A stretch of 64,000 nt of DNA from UBA8106 sp964569695 (GCA_964569695.1 CAZMUA010000001.1:62001-126000); one strand, 5' to 3'; shown: positions 25,261 through 34,892, counted from the stretch's first letter. Notes: generated by a model from the sequence alone, not told the origin. Made by a program: numbers and translations.

Positions 25261-27105
25261 CTACTCCACAGTGACGCTTTTGGCGAGATTGCGCGGCTGG
25301 TCAACGTCGCATCCGCGTTTGACGGCGACGTGATAGGCGAGCAGTTGCAGGGGAACGGTCATCAGCACTGGCATAACGAGTGGGTGTGTAGTCGGCACCG
25401 TGACGAGATGGTCCTGTGATGGATCCAGCAGCGATTCAAAACCGTTATCCGTATCGTTCGTCAAGACAACGAGCGTTGCCCCTCGCGCCTTGGCTTCGTG
25501 TAAATTGCCAACCATCTTTTCAAAGACATGATCGTGGGGTGCGATGCCAACGACAGGAACGCCTTCTTCAAGCAAGGCGATCGGCCCATGCTTCATTTCC
25601 CCAGCGGGGTACCCTTCGGCGTGCACGTAGGAAATTTCCTTCAACTTGAGTGCACCTTCTAGGGCGATGGGATAATGAATCCCGCGCCCTAAATACAGAA
25701 AGTCATTGCATCGATAAACACGTTCAGCGATTGTTTTCATCGTGGCGTCGAGTGCGAGGGTCTCTTCCACCAAACGCGGCAATTGGGTGAGCGCTGACAG
25801 GAGTGACTGGGTGTCCTGCGACGAGAGTCGCTTGTGTAACCCAGCAAGGTAGAGCGCGATTAAATGCAGTACCGCCAGTTGTGTTACGAATGCCTTGGTA
25901 GATGCGACCCCGATCTCTGGGCCTGCATGGGTGTACACAGTCCCATCGGCCTCCCGGGAGACCATACTGTTGACGACATTACAAACCGCCAAGCTGCGGC
26001 CACCCTTTCGCTTAGCTTCCCGTAGCGCGGCCAAGGTGTCCGCCGTTTCACCTGACTGGGTGATTGCGATCGTGAGCGTTTTTGGGTTGATGATTGGATC
26101 GCGATAACGAGATTCCGAACTGTAGTCGACTTCTACAGGGAGCTGCGCGAGGTGTTCAATTAGAAATTTTCCGACAAGGCCGGCATGCCAGGAGGTACCA
26201 CATGCGAGTATCACCACCCGTTCGATTTCACGAAGCTCTTGGTCTGAAGCGCCTAGGTCGTCCAGTATGACACTTTGATTTTCAAGCGAGAGTCGACTTA
26301 ATAACGTTTCTCGAATCGCATCGGGTTGTTCCCGAATCTCTTTCTGCATGAAGTGTTTGTAACCAGATTTTTCTGCCGACACAGCATCCCAAAGCACACG
26401 TTGTGGTTTCAGGGCAAGTGATTTTCCTTGAAAGTCGGTATAGGTCGGACCTTCGCGATTGACGATGGCCATCTCGCCATCGCCAAGAAAGACGATGTTA
26501 CGAGTATGGTTGAGCACCGCGGTGACATCCGAAGCGATAAAGGACCCATCTTCGCCTTGACCGACCACAATCGGAGGACCTTGACGAGCCGCGACGATGG
26601 TGTCGGGATCGTCTGCAGAAATAATTGCGATGGCAAACATCCCGCGCATAGAACCTAGCGCACGTCGGACTGCAGGTGCGAGGCCGTCTTCACGCATTTC
26701 GCGCTCAACCAGATGGGCAATCGTTTCAGTGTCAGTCTCAGTCATGAACTGGTGTCCGTCGCGCTGCAGTTCTTGCTTGAGATCAAGATAGTTTTCGATG
26801 ATCCCGTTATGGACCACCACGAGACGACCAGAACAATCCACATGAGGATGAGCGTTTTCTTCGTTTGGCCGGCCGTGCGTGGCCCAGCGGGTGTGCCCTA
26901 TACCGTAATCGCCATCAACCGGCTGTTCGGTCAGCGTCTGTTCAAGCCGCGCCAGCTTTCCAGCCATACGCCGTCGCTCGATTGCGCCCTGACGCACGAG
27001 TGCGACACCTGCCGAATCGTACCCGCGGTACTCGAGTCGGCGGAGACCGTCAAGAATGATTGGTAAGGCTGGTTTCGATCCTAGATAACCGATGATGCCG
27101 CACAT
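25261..27105 (-). CDS. glmS: Glutamine-fructose-6-phosphate aminotransferase (isomerizing)
   Basis: Makes glucosamine-6-phosphate, the first step to UDP-GlcNAc for peptidoglycan and lipopolysaccharide. The nucleophilic Cys2 is in MCGIIGYLGS. The glutaminase domain (1-240) is followed by two SIS sugar-isomerase domains with ACGTSWHAG and EIGVASTKAFVTQ. The conserved C-terminus PRNLAKSVTVE is present. Length 614 is standard. It is 31 bp downstream of glmU, so two consecutive enzymes of the same pathway form an operon. I saw no glmS ribozyme-like core upstream. Confidence 0.97.
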   Translation of the reverse strand: MCGIIGYLGSKPALPIILDGLRRLEYRGYDSAGVALVRQGAIERRRMAGKLARLEQTLTEQPVDGDYGIGHTRWATHGRPNEENAHPHVDCSGRLVVVHNGIIENYLDLKQELQRDGHQFMTETDTETIAHLVEREMREDGLAPAVRRALGSMRGMFAIAIISADDPDTIVAARQGPPIVVGQGEDGSFIASDVTAVLNHTRNIVFLGDGEMAIVNREGPTYTDFQGKSLALKPQRVLWDAVSAEKSGYKHFMQKEIREQPDAIRETLLSRLSLENQSVILDDLGASDQELREIERVVILACGTSWHAGLVGKFLIEHLAQLPVEVDYSSESRYRDPIINPKTLTIAITQSGETADTLAALREAKRKGGRSLAVCNVVNSMVSREADGTVYTHAGPEIGVASTKAFVTQLAVLHLIALYLAGLHKRLSSQDTQSLLSALTQLPRLVEETLALDATMKTIAERVYRCNDFLYLGRGIHYPIALEGALKLKEISYVHAEGYPAGEMKHGPIALLEEGVPVVGIAPHDHVFEKMVGNLHEAKARGATLVVLTNDTDNGFESLLDPSQDHLVTVPTTHPLVMPVLMTVPLQLLAYHVAVKRGCDVDQPRNLAKSVTVE

Positions 27106-27136
27106 GTGAGTGATTCCTCGCGATGTGTGTGCACGT

Positions 27137-28537
27137 TCACGAACGTTTCTTGGCAGTCCATCCTGGCTTGTTGACCTGTCGGCCTCGTGCGACAGCTAGC
27201 GCGCCGGCCGGCACGTCATCGGTGATGGATGATCCCGAGGCTACATAGGCATCCTTCCCGACGGTTACCGGTGCGATCAGTTGCGAATCACTGCCGATGA
27301 ATGCACCGTCTTCGATGACGGTTTGATGTTTCTTCGTACCATCGTAGTTGCAAATGATCGTGCCAGCACCGACATTCACCTTTTGGCCGATTGTTGCATC
27401 ACCCAGATAGGCGAGGTGACTCGCTTTTGTCCCTGCGCCAATCGCAGCTTTTTTAATTTCCACGAAGTTGCCAATCTTCACTTCGGCGCCAATGTCACTC
27501 TCGGGGCGCAGATGGGCAAAGGGGCCAATCCGTGCACCTTTTGCGATCCGCGATCGAGTGATTACGCAATGATTTTGGATGGTGACGCCGTCTTCAAGTG
27601 TCGAGTCAACAATGCGAGAACCGCTATGAATCTCACATGCGGCACCGATACGAGTTTGTCCTTCCAGTATAACCCCGGGATGGAGCACGGTATCGGGGCC
27701 TACCGTTACATCTACGTCGACGAATGTTGACGCAGGATCGTCAATGGTCACACCATCTGCCATGAGTTCTTCGTTTTTACCTTGTCGCACGATTGCATTC
27801 ACCTCCGCCAATTCCCTCTGGCTGTTGATGCCCCTAATCTCGTCCGCCTGCTCCAGCGTGAGCGTCTCGACCGGTAAATTCAGTCGCTGGTAGATTGAGA
27901 CAATATCGGGCAAATAGTACTCGCCTTGCTCATTTTCTGCCGCAATTTGTTTCAGTGAATCGAAAAGGGATGTCAGTTCGAACGCATAGATACCGCTATT
28001 GATTTCTCGGATCTTTCGTTGTTTGTCGGTCGCATCTCGTTCCTCAACAATACCGATTAATTGGCCGTTACGGCGCAAGATTCGGCCATATCCGTAAGGG
28101 TGTGGCACGTTGGCTGTCAGCACTGTCAGCCCTGCCGCCGCCGCGCGGTGGGTATCTAAAAGGTCCGTTAGGGTGGACGGACGTAGAAGAGGAACATCAC
28201 CGGCAAGAAGCAAAAGGGTACCAGTTGCACCAGCCAAGAGTGATTCGGTTTGCAAAAGTCCGTGTCCGGTTCCCAGCTGAGGTTCTTGGTGCACAAATTG
28301 AATTGAGGTTCGATCAGCGAGTGCATCTTCTACGAGGCCGGCCTTGTGTCCTATGACGACTGCAATTGAGCTTGCTTTGAGAGGTTCGATTGCGCGTAAA
28401 ACGTGAACAATAATCGGCACGCCAGCAACGGCGTGAAGCACCTTTGGTCGGGAAGACTTCATTCTGGTGCCTTGACCAGCGGCCAATACCACAATGTGCG
28501 TGTTAGTTATGGAATTTCGAGTCTCAATCACAGTCAC
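27137..28537 (-). CDS. glmU: Bifunctional UDP-N-acetylglucosamine pyrophosphorylase / glucosamine-1-phosphate acetyltransferase
   Basis: Final two activities on the way to UDP-GlcNAc. The N-terminal uridylyltransferase has VVLAAGQGTRMKSSRPKVLH (about 17-36). The C-terminal left-handed beta-helix has repeated hexapeptides and VNVGAGTIICNYDGTKKHQT, the acetyltransferase active-site segment. It starts at GTG, with a second GTG two codons later. At 466 residues it is full length. It is followed by glmS on the same strand. Confidence 0.96.
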   Translation of the reverse strand: MTVIETRNSITNTHIVVLAAGQGTRMKSSRPKVLHAVAGVPIIVHVLRAIEPLKASSIAVVIGHKAGLVEDALADRTSIQFVHQEPQLGTGHGLLQTESLLAGATGTLLLLAGDVPLLRPSTLTDLLDTHRAAAAGLTVLTANVPHPYGYGRILRRNGQLIGIVEERDATDKQRKIREINSGIYAFELTSLFDSLKQIAAENEQGEYYLPDIVSIYQRLNLPVETLTLEQADEIRGINSQRELAEVNAIVRQGKNEELMADGVTIDDPASTFVDVDVTVGPDTVLHPGVILEGQTRIGAACEIHSGSRIVDSTLEDGVTIQNHCVITRSRIAKGARIGPFAHLRPESDIGAEVKIGNFVEIKKAAIGAGTKASHLAYLGDATIGQKVNVGAGTIICNYDGTKKHQTVIEDGAFIGSDSQLIAPVTVGKDAYVASGSSITDDVPAGALAVARGRQVNKPGWTAKKRS

Positions 28538-28603
28538 AGTGTAGATCGAGCCCAGTGATTATGCTGCACTTCTGTGACGGAGGTTCACTCGAAGGGCTCG
28601 AAT

Positions 28604-29248
28604 CTAGAAGACCGATCGACGTGGTTTCGGACTTGGCGTTGGTGGTTCCTCGACGAGTGTCTGAAACTCTATTTCATCTTTAAATATGTCGAAATCGACT
28701 TCTTGTAGCGCCACAAGACGATTCTCTGGGTCAAGTTCAATCGCACGGCCTAGGTGCGTCAGTGCCTGTTCGGCGTTGCCTTGTTGAGCAAAGACTACGG
28801 CAAGCATATAGTGCGCTCCATCTGCGGAAGGATTCTCCCTGACCGCCTGCTCCAAATAGCCCAGCGCTTTTTCGGTTTCCTGTTCGTTGAGCGCCACCGT
28901 CGCGGCCAATACGAGTTCCTCTTGGGTCTGAGGTTCTGCGGAGAGGGGAGCGAGTTCCCGCTCACAGATCTTTAAGTAAATTCGAGCACGCTCGTGTAAT
29001 TCCCTCTCGTCACCGTGTTCGTCAATAACGGCTTTTAGCGACGCAGAAGCAATAGTGAAATTACGCTGTTGTAGAGCTTCGAGTCCCTTTTCATAAAGCT
29101 TCACTGCTTCAAGATAGCTCGTCCGCTTGGCGTCTACTCCGGACGGTCGAGCTGTTTTCGAGGAATCGTTCGCTTTTGTACTCGAACGGGCCTTCCTGGA
29201 AGCTGCCGTTTTCTTTGTCTGAGTGCGGGTGCGGCGCTCTTTTGCCAT
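28604..29248 (-). CDS. TPR-repeat protein with basic N-terminal tail
   Basis: A 214-residue protein. The first 40 residues are rich in Lys, Arg, Ser and Thr (RRTRTQTKKTAASRKARSS) with no signal peptide, resembling a histone-like nucleic-acid-binding tail. The remainder contains tetratricopeptide repeats, the clearest being ALGYLEQAVRENPSADGAHY and ALTHLGRAIELDPENR. A GGAGG ribosome-binding site lies just before the ATG. It is 66 bp upstream of glmU on the same strand. Function is not recognisable; TPRs suggest a protein-protein adaptor. Confidence 0.8.
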   Translation of the reverse strand: MAKERRTRTQTKKTAASRKARSSTKANDSSKTARPSGVDAKRTSYLEAVKLYEKGLEALQQRNFTIASASLKAVIDEHGDERELHERARIYLKICERELAPLSAEPQTQEELVLAATVALNEQETEKALGYLEQAVRENPSADGAHYMLAVVFAQQGNAEQALTHLGRAIELDPENRLVALQEVDFDIFKDEIEFQTLVEEPPTPSPKPRRSVF

Positions 29249-29412
29249 TGAGCCTCCTACGCTAGTTTCCGTGTGCCATCAACCTGAGGCGAAGAATACG
29301 CGAAAAACCATCTTCGAGCCGCGCTACATTAGCAGAAGCACCACTAAGGGTCAAGAAGATGAAAAAATCCCGCGGCTTATTTAAGAGAATCAATATTATA
29401 TGGTTATTTAAC

Positions 29413-30252
29413 CTATGATTTAGCCCTTACAATTGCAGAGTAAATATCACGAGACTTCATATTGTAAGACTTTGCAATTCTAGAGATTGATGCCCGCTTT
29501 CCAAGGCCTACCTGTTCGGTTAAATGACGGAACTCTTTCCATATCTGTTCAGTTGTCGGTGGGCTGTTTTTCTTTAAAGATTTAGACTTAGGTGATATGA
29601 CCACCGTTATTTCACCCTTAACCTTTGACTTGAGTGAACTCAAAACTTCAGAAATAGGTCCTTTGACCAACTCTTCGTGAATTTTAGTCATTTCACGCGC
29701 TATTACAATATTTCTATCACTCATAATATGCTGCATCTGTTCGAGCGTGGTCCTGATTCTATGAGGTGACTCAAAGAAAACTATGGCTCGGTCGTCCTTT
29801 TCAAGCTCATTAAGCCATGAAATTCGGTCTTTCAACCTACTTGGAGGGAACCCAACAAAGGTGAAAGCTCCACTTAAAAGACCAGATGCTGAAATGGCCG
29901 TGATGACCGCACTCGGTCCAGGTATTACCTCGACTCGAATTCCATCTTCAGTCGCAGCAGCCACGATAAGTGCACCAGGATCTGAGATAGTTGGTGTTCC
30001 AGCATCAGAAACTAGGGCTATTGACTGATTTTTATTCAGCTTGTTAAGCAACAAAGCCTGTTTACGTTTTTCGTTATGGGCGTGAAAACTCGTAGTTGGA
30101 GTGAGAATCGAGTAATGTTGAAGCAGTTTTGCAGTTCGGCGTGTGTCTTCAGCTGCAATTAGGTCCACCTCCCGCAATACGCGTAGGGCTCGAAACGAGA
30201 TGTCTTCAAGGTTGCCAATTGGCGTGGCGACCACGTAGAGGGTGCCGGACAT
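29413..30252 (-). CDS. rsmI: 16S rRNA (cytidine-1402-2'-O)-methyltransferase
   Basis: SAM-dependent tetrapyrrole-methylase-fold enzyme that 2'-O-methylates C1402 in the ribosomal decoding centre. It begins GTLYVVATPIGNLEDISFRA and contains EDTRRTAKLL, SDAGTPTISDPG and FESPHRI, all family hallmarks. The C-terminal 50 residues form a helix-turn-helix-like tail. Length 279 is normal. The gene and its 160-bp 3' flank are clearly more AT-rich than both neighbours, with many Lys AAA and Ile ATT/ATA codons, which may indicate separate ancestry. It is transcribed divergently from the DUF885 gene. Confidence 0.95.
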   Translation of the reverse strand: MSGTLYVVATPIGNLEDISFRALRVLREVDLIAAEDTRRTAKLLQHYSILTPTTSFHAHNEKRKQALLLNKLNKNQSIALVSDAGTPTISDPGALIVAAATEDGIRVEVIPGPSAVITAISASGLLSGAFTFVGFPPSRLKDRISWLNELEKDDRAIVFFESPHRIRTTLEQMQHIMSDRNIVIAREMTKIHEELVKGPISEVLSSLKSKVKGEITVVISPKSKSLKKNSPPTTEQIWKEFRHLTEQVGLGKRASISRIAKSYNMKSRDIYSAIVRAKS

Positions 30253-30377
30253 GCTGAGTACCGCACGCTTGTGCGAACGCGTGATTAAGGAAAATAGTAG
30301 AAAACAGAGCTAGACGTCGTGTAGAGCTATTGTACCATTTGGAGTGATTTCAGCGGCGATGAACCAAATTGAGCCCA

Positions 30378-32048
30378 ATGAACAGACCGATACAGTCAGC
30401 TGAACCTTTGGCGCATCTTGTGGAGGAATATCTGTCCTATCTCTACGAAATGTACCCTACGGACGCGGCGTTCGATGGTATCCACGTCAATGATGATTTA
30501 TTGGAAAATCCGAGTGCGGTAGCGCTGGAGGCCCAAGGGCGTGAGCTTGGAGGTTTTCGTCGCCGTTTTGAGGCTATTGGGTCGGGGGGTCTCACATCTG
30601 TTGAACGCCTCGAGCGACGGATGCTTGAAGATAATGTGCGCGGGCGGATCTTTGAGCAAGAGGAATTGCAGAGTTGGAGGCATGATCCCCGTAAATATGC
30701 TGAAACCCTAGCAATGAGTCTTGCAGGGCAGATGCTCTTTCCATACGCACCGGTCGAAGAACGTGCGCGACGCATTCTCTCAAAACTTCGACAGGTTCCG
30801 AGATTTATAGAGGCTGCCCGTACCAACATTGATGACCCACCCGGTATTTTCGTTAAGATTGGAGCAACAGCTTTTGAAGGGACGCTAACGTTCATTGAGC
30901 GCGACCTACCAAAAGCTTTATCTGCTCTCGACGATCCGCACTTGCTCGGTGATCTTGCTGACGCGTCGACGGAAGCAACTCAGACTATCCAAAGATATCT
31001 TGAATATCTACGAGATGACCTAGCGCCGCGATGCCGAGGATCCTTTCGTTTGGGCCGCAAGCATTTCGAAGAAAAGTTGCGCCTGGAAGAAGGCATTACG
31101 ATAGGGGTTGATCAATTGCTGGCAATCGGCATGCGGGAGTTACGCGAAACGCAAGAAGAATTTCGACGCGTTGCGGGCCGGCTAAAGGGCAAAGATCCTC
31201 ACGATGCGTGGAGTCGCGTGAAAGACGATCATCCAAGTAACGCTGAACTTGTGCCGGTTGTCAGTCAACAAGTCGAGGAATTATCCAAATTCGTTGAGCG
31301 AAACGCCATTGTCTCGATCCCAGAAAGCGAGTCCCTTGTTGTTGCGCCAACTCCAGAGTTTTTCCGATGGACGTTTGCCAGCATGTGGACACCTGGGCCA
31401 TTCGAATTAAACCCAAATCGCGCATACTATTACATTACTGCGGCCGACCCGAACTGGCCTGCGGATCGTCAAAATGCCCACCTTCGAGATTTTTCGCACG
31501 GTGCGCTTTGGTGTGTGTCGATTCACGAAGCCGTGCCAGGGCACTTTTTGCATTTCCAGCACTTGAGGCAGGTTAAATCGAAATCACGTAAATCAACTTT
31601 TTTTTCAGCGTTGTCTTTTATTGAGGGTTGGGCGCACTATTGCGAAGAAATGATGATAGATGCTGGATTCGGTCGAGGCGATGACCATATTCGCTTGGGG
31701 CAGCTTGCCGAAGCACTGATCAGACTCGCGCGGCTTGTCGTAGGTATCAAGCTACACGCGGAGGACTATTCGGTGGAGCAGGCGGTTCGGTTTTTTCGCG
31801 ACGAGGCTTTTCTTGAAGAAGGGAACGCGCGTCAAGAGGCGGAGCGAGGCACCTTTGATCCAGGCTATATCGTGTACGCTGTAGGCAAGTTGATGTTGCT
31901 AAGGTTGCGCGCCGATTACGAGGCTCAGCGCCCGGCGGGCTATTCTCTGAAAGACTTCCACGACACAGTGTTGTCTAACGGAGCCGTGCCATTTTGGATG
32001 CACCGGAAACTAATGCTTGGCCAGAACGATGGGAATCTATTGGATTAA
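30378..32048 (+). CDS. DUF885 family metallopeptidase-like protein
   Basis: A 556-residue protein of the DUF885 family. The likely zinc site is HEAVPGH near residue 383, followed about 35 residues later by EGWAHYCEEMM, which supplies the third ligand in related fold members. No signal peptide is evident, so it seems cytoplasmic. I choose the ATG at 30378 rather than a TTG nine bases earlier; both lack a strong ribosome-binding site. Substrates of this family are poorly known. It diverges from rsmI and is followed by the zinc-ribbon gene. Confidence 0.85.
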   Translation: MNRPIQSAEPLAHLVEEYLSYLYEMYPTDAAFDGIHVNDDLLENPSAVALEAQGRELGGFRRRFEAIGSGGLTSVERLERRMLEDNVRGRIFEQEELQSWRHDPRKYAETLAMSLAGQMLFPYAPVEERARRILSKLRQVPRFIEAARTNIDDPPGIFVKIGATAFEGTLTFIERDLPKALSALDDPHLLGDLADASTEATQTIQRYLEYLRDDLAPRCRGSFRLGRKHFEEKLRLEEGITIGVDQLLAIGMRELRETQEEFRRVAGRLKGKDPHDAWSRVKDDHPSNAELVPVVSQQVEELSKFVERNAIVSIPESESLVVAPTPEFFRWTFASMWTPGPFELNPNRAYYYITAADPNWPADRQNAHLRDFSHGALWCVSIHEAVPGHFLHFQHLRQVKSKSRKSTFFSALSFIEGWAHYCEEMMIDAGFGRGDDHIRLGQLAEALIRLARLVVGIKLHAEDYSVEQAVRFFRDEAFLEEGNARQEAERGTFDPGYIVYAVGKLMLLRLRADYEAQRPAGYSLKDFHDTVLSNGAVPFWMHRKLMLGQNDGNLLD

Positions 32049-32127
32049 ACCTTTCACACAAGTGTTGGGTCGTTGACAATTCTGAGAGCACCCCACTACG
32101 ATCAGGAAATTATCAACAAATAAAGAA

Positions 32128-32493
32128 ATGCCTCTTTACGAGTACGAGTGTGACAAGTGCGGTCTCCAATTTGAATTAATCCGTAAATTGGCTGATCCGC
32201 CAGTGACCACCTGTTCGAAATGCGGCGGCTCGGTCCGCAAGCTCATGTCTTCTCCCGCCATTCGGTTTAAGGGCAGTGGCTGGTACGTAACTGACTACGC
32301 AAAAAAAGGTTCTGCAGGTTCAAAACCCGTGCCGGCGAAAGGCTCGAAGGACAAGGCAGCGTCAGGGACAAGTTCTGGTGGAGACTCAGGGAAAGCGACT
32401 AGTAAGACGTCGACTCATTCAAGCAAGTCTGATTCATCATCAAGCGGGGCTTCTTCTGGCGAAAGCGCCTCCTCAAGGAAGCCTTCTCGGTAA
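32128..32493 (+). CDS. FmdB-family zinc ribbon protein with Ser/Gly/Lys tail
   Basis: The first 45 residues are the FmdB-type zinc ribbon, MPLYEYECDKCGLQFE with a second CSKCGG knuckle, giving four cysteine ligands. After ARFKGSGWYVTDY-like residues (here IRFKGSGWYVTDY) the remaining 60 residues are a low-complexity Ser, Gly, Lys and Thr tail. It is likely a small regulatory or nucleic-acid-associated protein; no biochemical role is established for the family. It converges on galU with 10 bp between stops. Confidence 0.85.
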   Translation: MPLYEYECDKCGLQFELIRKLADPPVTTCSKCGGSVRKLMSSPAIRFKGSGWYVTDYAKKGSAGSKPVPAKGSKDKAASGTSSGGDSGKATSKTSTHSSKSDSSSSGASSGESASSRKPSR

Positions 32494-32503
32494 GGACAGG
32501 CTT

Positions 32504-33346
32504 TCAAAAAGGCCCGTCAAGATCGAATTGTCGCTGGGCGAAATAGGTGGTTGCGCGAAGAAATCCAGGTTTATTACCAGTGTCGTGACGAACGCCATTA
32601 ATTTCACAGGCATAGATTGGTTGAGTACGCAACAATTCACGGAGGGCATCGGTGAGCTGAATTTCACCTTTGGTGTCTGGTTGCGTCGTGTCAAGGATTG
32701 AAAAAATATTCGGAGTCAATACGTAGCGTCCGATGATAGCAAGATCAGACGGGGCTTCGTCACTCTTCGGCTTCTCGATCAAATCGCGAATCTTATACAC
32801 TCCGTCTCGAATCTGTTCGGCATCAATAACACCGTACTGGCTAAGTTGATCAGCCGGGAGACGTTCGACAGCGAGCACAGGACTCTGGAGGTCGTTGTAC
32901 ACATTAATAAGTTGGCGCGTCGCGGGAGGTTGCGCGTCAATCACGTCATCGCTCAAAATGACCATAAATGGTTCGTCGCCGACCGCTTCCTGTGCTGCTA
33001 GAACCGCGTGACCAAGTCCTAGGGGCGTAGCCTCCAGGACCGATGTAAATGTCGCAGGACAGGGGACTGCACGTACTTCGGTCAACAGATCAGTCTTGCC
33101 TTGGGATTCTAAAAAGTCTTCCAGTGGCTTGTTGGGCGTGAAATGGGCCTCGATAACATGCTGGTACTTACCAGCAACCACAATGATTTGCTCAGCGCCA
33201 GACGCCAGCGCTTCTTCTACGCCATACTGAATAATAGGTTTATCGACCAGCGGCAACATTTCTTTTGGCTGTGCTTTAGTCGCTGGTAGAAACCGAGACC
33301 CAAGCCCGGCTGCCGGAAACACAGCTTTACGAATCTGGACTGTCAC
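32504..33346 (-). CDS. galU: UTP-glucose-1-phosphate uridylyltransferase
   Basis: Makes UDP-glucose for envelope polysaccharides; here a probable donor for the OpgH glucan synthase and glycosyltransferases in the window. The N-terminus has GLGSRFLPATKAQPKEMLPL, the nucleotide-binding signature, followed by KPIIQYGVEEA. The 280 residues are typical. It begins with GTG preceded by GAGGAGG five bases away, a strong ribosome-binding site that fixes the start. It is monocistronic by context. Confidence 0.95.
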   Translation of the reverse strand: MTVQIRKAVFPAAGLGSRFLPATKAQPKEMLPLVDKPIIQYGVEEALASGAEQIIVVAGKYQHVIEAHFTPNKPLEDFLESQGKTDLLTEVRAVPCPATFTSVLEATPLGLGHAVLAAQEAVGDEPFMVILSDDVIDAQPPATRQLINVYNDLQSPVLAVERLPADQLSQYGVIDAEQIRDGVYKIRDLIEKPKSDEAPSDLAIIGRYVLTPNIFSILDTTQPDTKGEIQLTDALRELLRTQPIYACEINGVRHDTGNKPGFLRATTYFAQRQFDLDGPF

Positions 33347-33412
33347 ACCTGCCTCCTCGGCTGCATCGTACCTCAGGTTTTGCTTCTAGAATAAACGATT
33401 TACAATGCCGTA

Positions 33413-34702
33413 ATGCTAGATCCGACACTAGTCAAAGATCGGCTCGATGAAACTAAGGCCCAACTGGGCGTACGAGCCGCAAAGCTACAAGACGAGTTTG
33501 CCTCCCTCAAGCGGTTTGGCGCTGAGCGCTTGGCCATTATTCCAGAACTTGAGGCGGCGAGACGCCTTCGCAAGGAATTGAGTGCCAAGATTGCGGCTGC
33601 CAAATCGGCAGGGGATGATGCTGCTGCGCTCGTGAAACAAGGCCAAACATACGGCAACGAGATCAAAAAACAAGAAGAAAAACTTAAGAAGGTTGAAATA
33701 GCGTACCGCGATCTCCTACTACAACTACCAAATATCCCCCATGCTAGCGTGCCGCCCGGTGCAGGCGAAACCGACAATCAGGAAATCAGTCGCTGGGGGG
33801 ACCCAAGACAGTTTAATTTCACACCGAAAGCCCATTGGGATCTCGGGCCAGCATTGGGCGTGCTCGATTTCGAGCGCGCAGCAAAAATGTCGGGCTCGCG
33901 CTTCGCGGTGCTGTTTGGTGACGGCGCTAGACTCAACCGCGCTCTCATCAATTTTATGTTGGCACTCCATACACGCGAACACGGTTACACAGAGACAGGA
34001 ACGCCATTTTTGGTTAAAGATCAGGCCTTACTCGGAACTGGAAACTTACCAAAATTCGAAGAGGACCTGTTTAAGGTAGTTGGCGATCGCAACTTGTATC
34101 TCATTCCGACCGCTGAAGTCCCCCTCGCGAATCTTCATCGCGACGAAGTTCTTGACGGTCGCCGGTTACCATTGAGCTACGCGGCCTATACCCCATGTTT
34201 TCGGAGTGAAGCTGGTTCGTACGGGAAAGATGTGCGGGGGCTCATCCGACAGCATCAATTTGAAAAAGTGGAATTGTTCAAGTTTACGACGCCAGAGCAA
34301 TCGTATGACGAGCACGAGACGCTCACTCGACACGCCGAAACGGTACTTGAGAAACTTGAGTTACCTTATCGACGGGTAATACTCTGTGCGGGTGACATGG
34401 GCTTTGCGGCTGCAAAGACATATGACCTTGAAGTGTGGCTACCGGGGCAGCAGGGTTATCGTGAAATTTCGTCGTGTAGCAACACAGAAGCATTCCAAGC
34501 TCGACGCGCTAACATCAAGTTCCGTCCCGAAGGGTCTGGTAAGCTTCGGTTCGTACATACACTCAATGGCTCCGGCCTGGCTGTTGGGCGCACGTTTATA
34601 GCGATTCTTGAGAATGGCCAGCAAAAAGATGGATCAGTGGTCATTCCAAAGGTGCTTCAACCGTTCATGGATGGGCAAGAAGTAATGGAGCCCACAGGCT
34701 AA
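33413..34702 (+). CDS. serS: Seryl-tRNA synthetase
   Basis: Class II synthetase charging tRNA-Ser and tRNA-Sec. An N-terminal coiled-coil arm (about 25-100, with RRLRKELSAKIAAAKSAGDD) contacts the tRNA variable arm. Motif 2 is seen in PCFRSEAGSYGKDVRGLIRQHQF and motif 3 in LNGSGLAVGRTFIAILEN. Length 429 is standard. It is followed 70 bp later on the same strand by a tRNA-Ser gene, so enzyme and substrate may be cotranscribed. Confidence 0.97.
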   Translation: MLDPTLVKDRLDETKAQLGVRAAKLQDEFASLKRFGAERLAIIPELEAARRLRKELSAKIAAAKSAGDDAAALVKQGQTYGNEIKKQEEKLKKVEIAYRDLLLQLPNIPHASVPPGAGETDNQEISRWGDPRQFNFTPKAHWDLGPALGVLDFERAAKMSGSRFAVLFGDGARLNRALINFMLALHTREHGYTETGTPFLVKDQALLGTGNLPKFEEDLFKVVGDRNLYLIPTAEVPLANLHRDEVLDGRRLPLSYAAYTPCFRSEAGSYGKDVRGLIRQHQFEKVELFKFTTPEQSYDEHETLTRHAETVLEKLELPYRRVILCAGDMGFAAAKTYDLEVWLPGQQGYREISSCSNTEAFQARRANIKFRPEGSGKLRFVHTLNGSGLAVGRTFIAILENGQQKDGSVVIPKVLQPFMDGQEVMEPTG

Positions 34703-34772
34703 GCCGGAACATGGGCTGGAGGCACCAAAAGTCCACGTCCGGAAAACAGAAGAATTAAAGGAGGCTTTTGCA

Positions 34773-34862
34773 GGAGGGATGGCCGAGCGGTTGAAGGCGG
34801 CGGTCTTGAAAACCGTTAGGCGGGAAACCGTCTCCAGGGTTCGAATCCCTGTCCCTCCGCCA
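34773..34862 (+). tRNA. tRNA-Ser (anticodon UGA)
   Basis: A 90-nt class II tRNA with encoded CCA. The acceptor stem pairs GGAGGGA (34773-34779) with TCCCTCC (34852-34858), discriminator G at 34859. The D arm includes GGCCGAGCGG, the anticodon loop CTTGAAA has TGA at 34807-34809, the long variable arm lies around 34819-34835, and the T loop contains TTCGAAT. It reads UCA and, with wobble, other UCN codons. It lies just downstream of serS. Confidence 0.97.
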
Positions 34863-34892
34863 CTCCTATCGGACCTAGATAGCTGAGTTAAG

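Noticed and set aside
27106..27136. glmS ribozyme
   Set aside because: The gap before glmS is only 31 bp and glmU lies directly upstream, leaving no room for the roughly 150-nt ribozyme.
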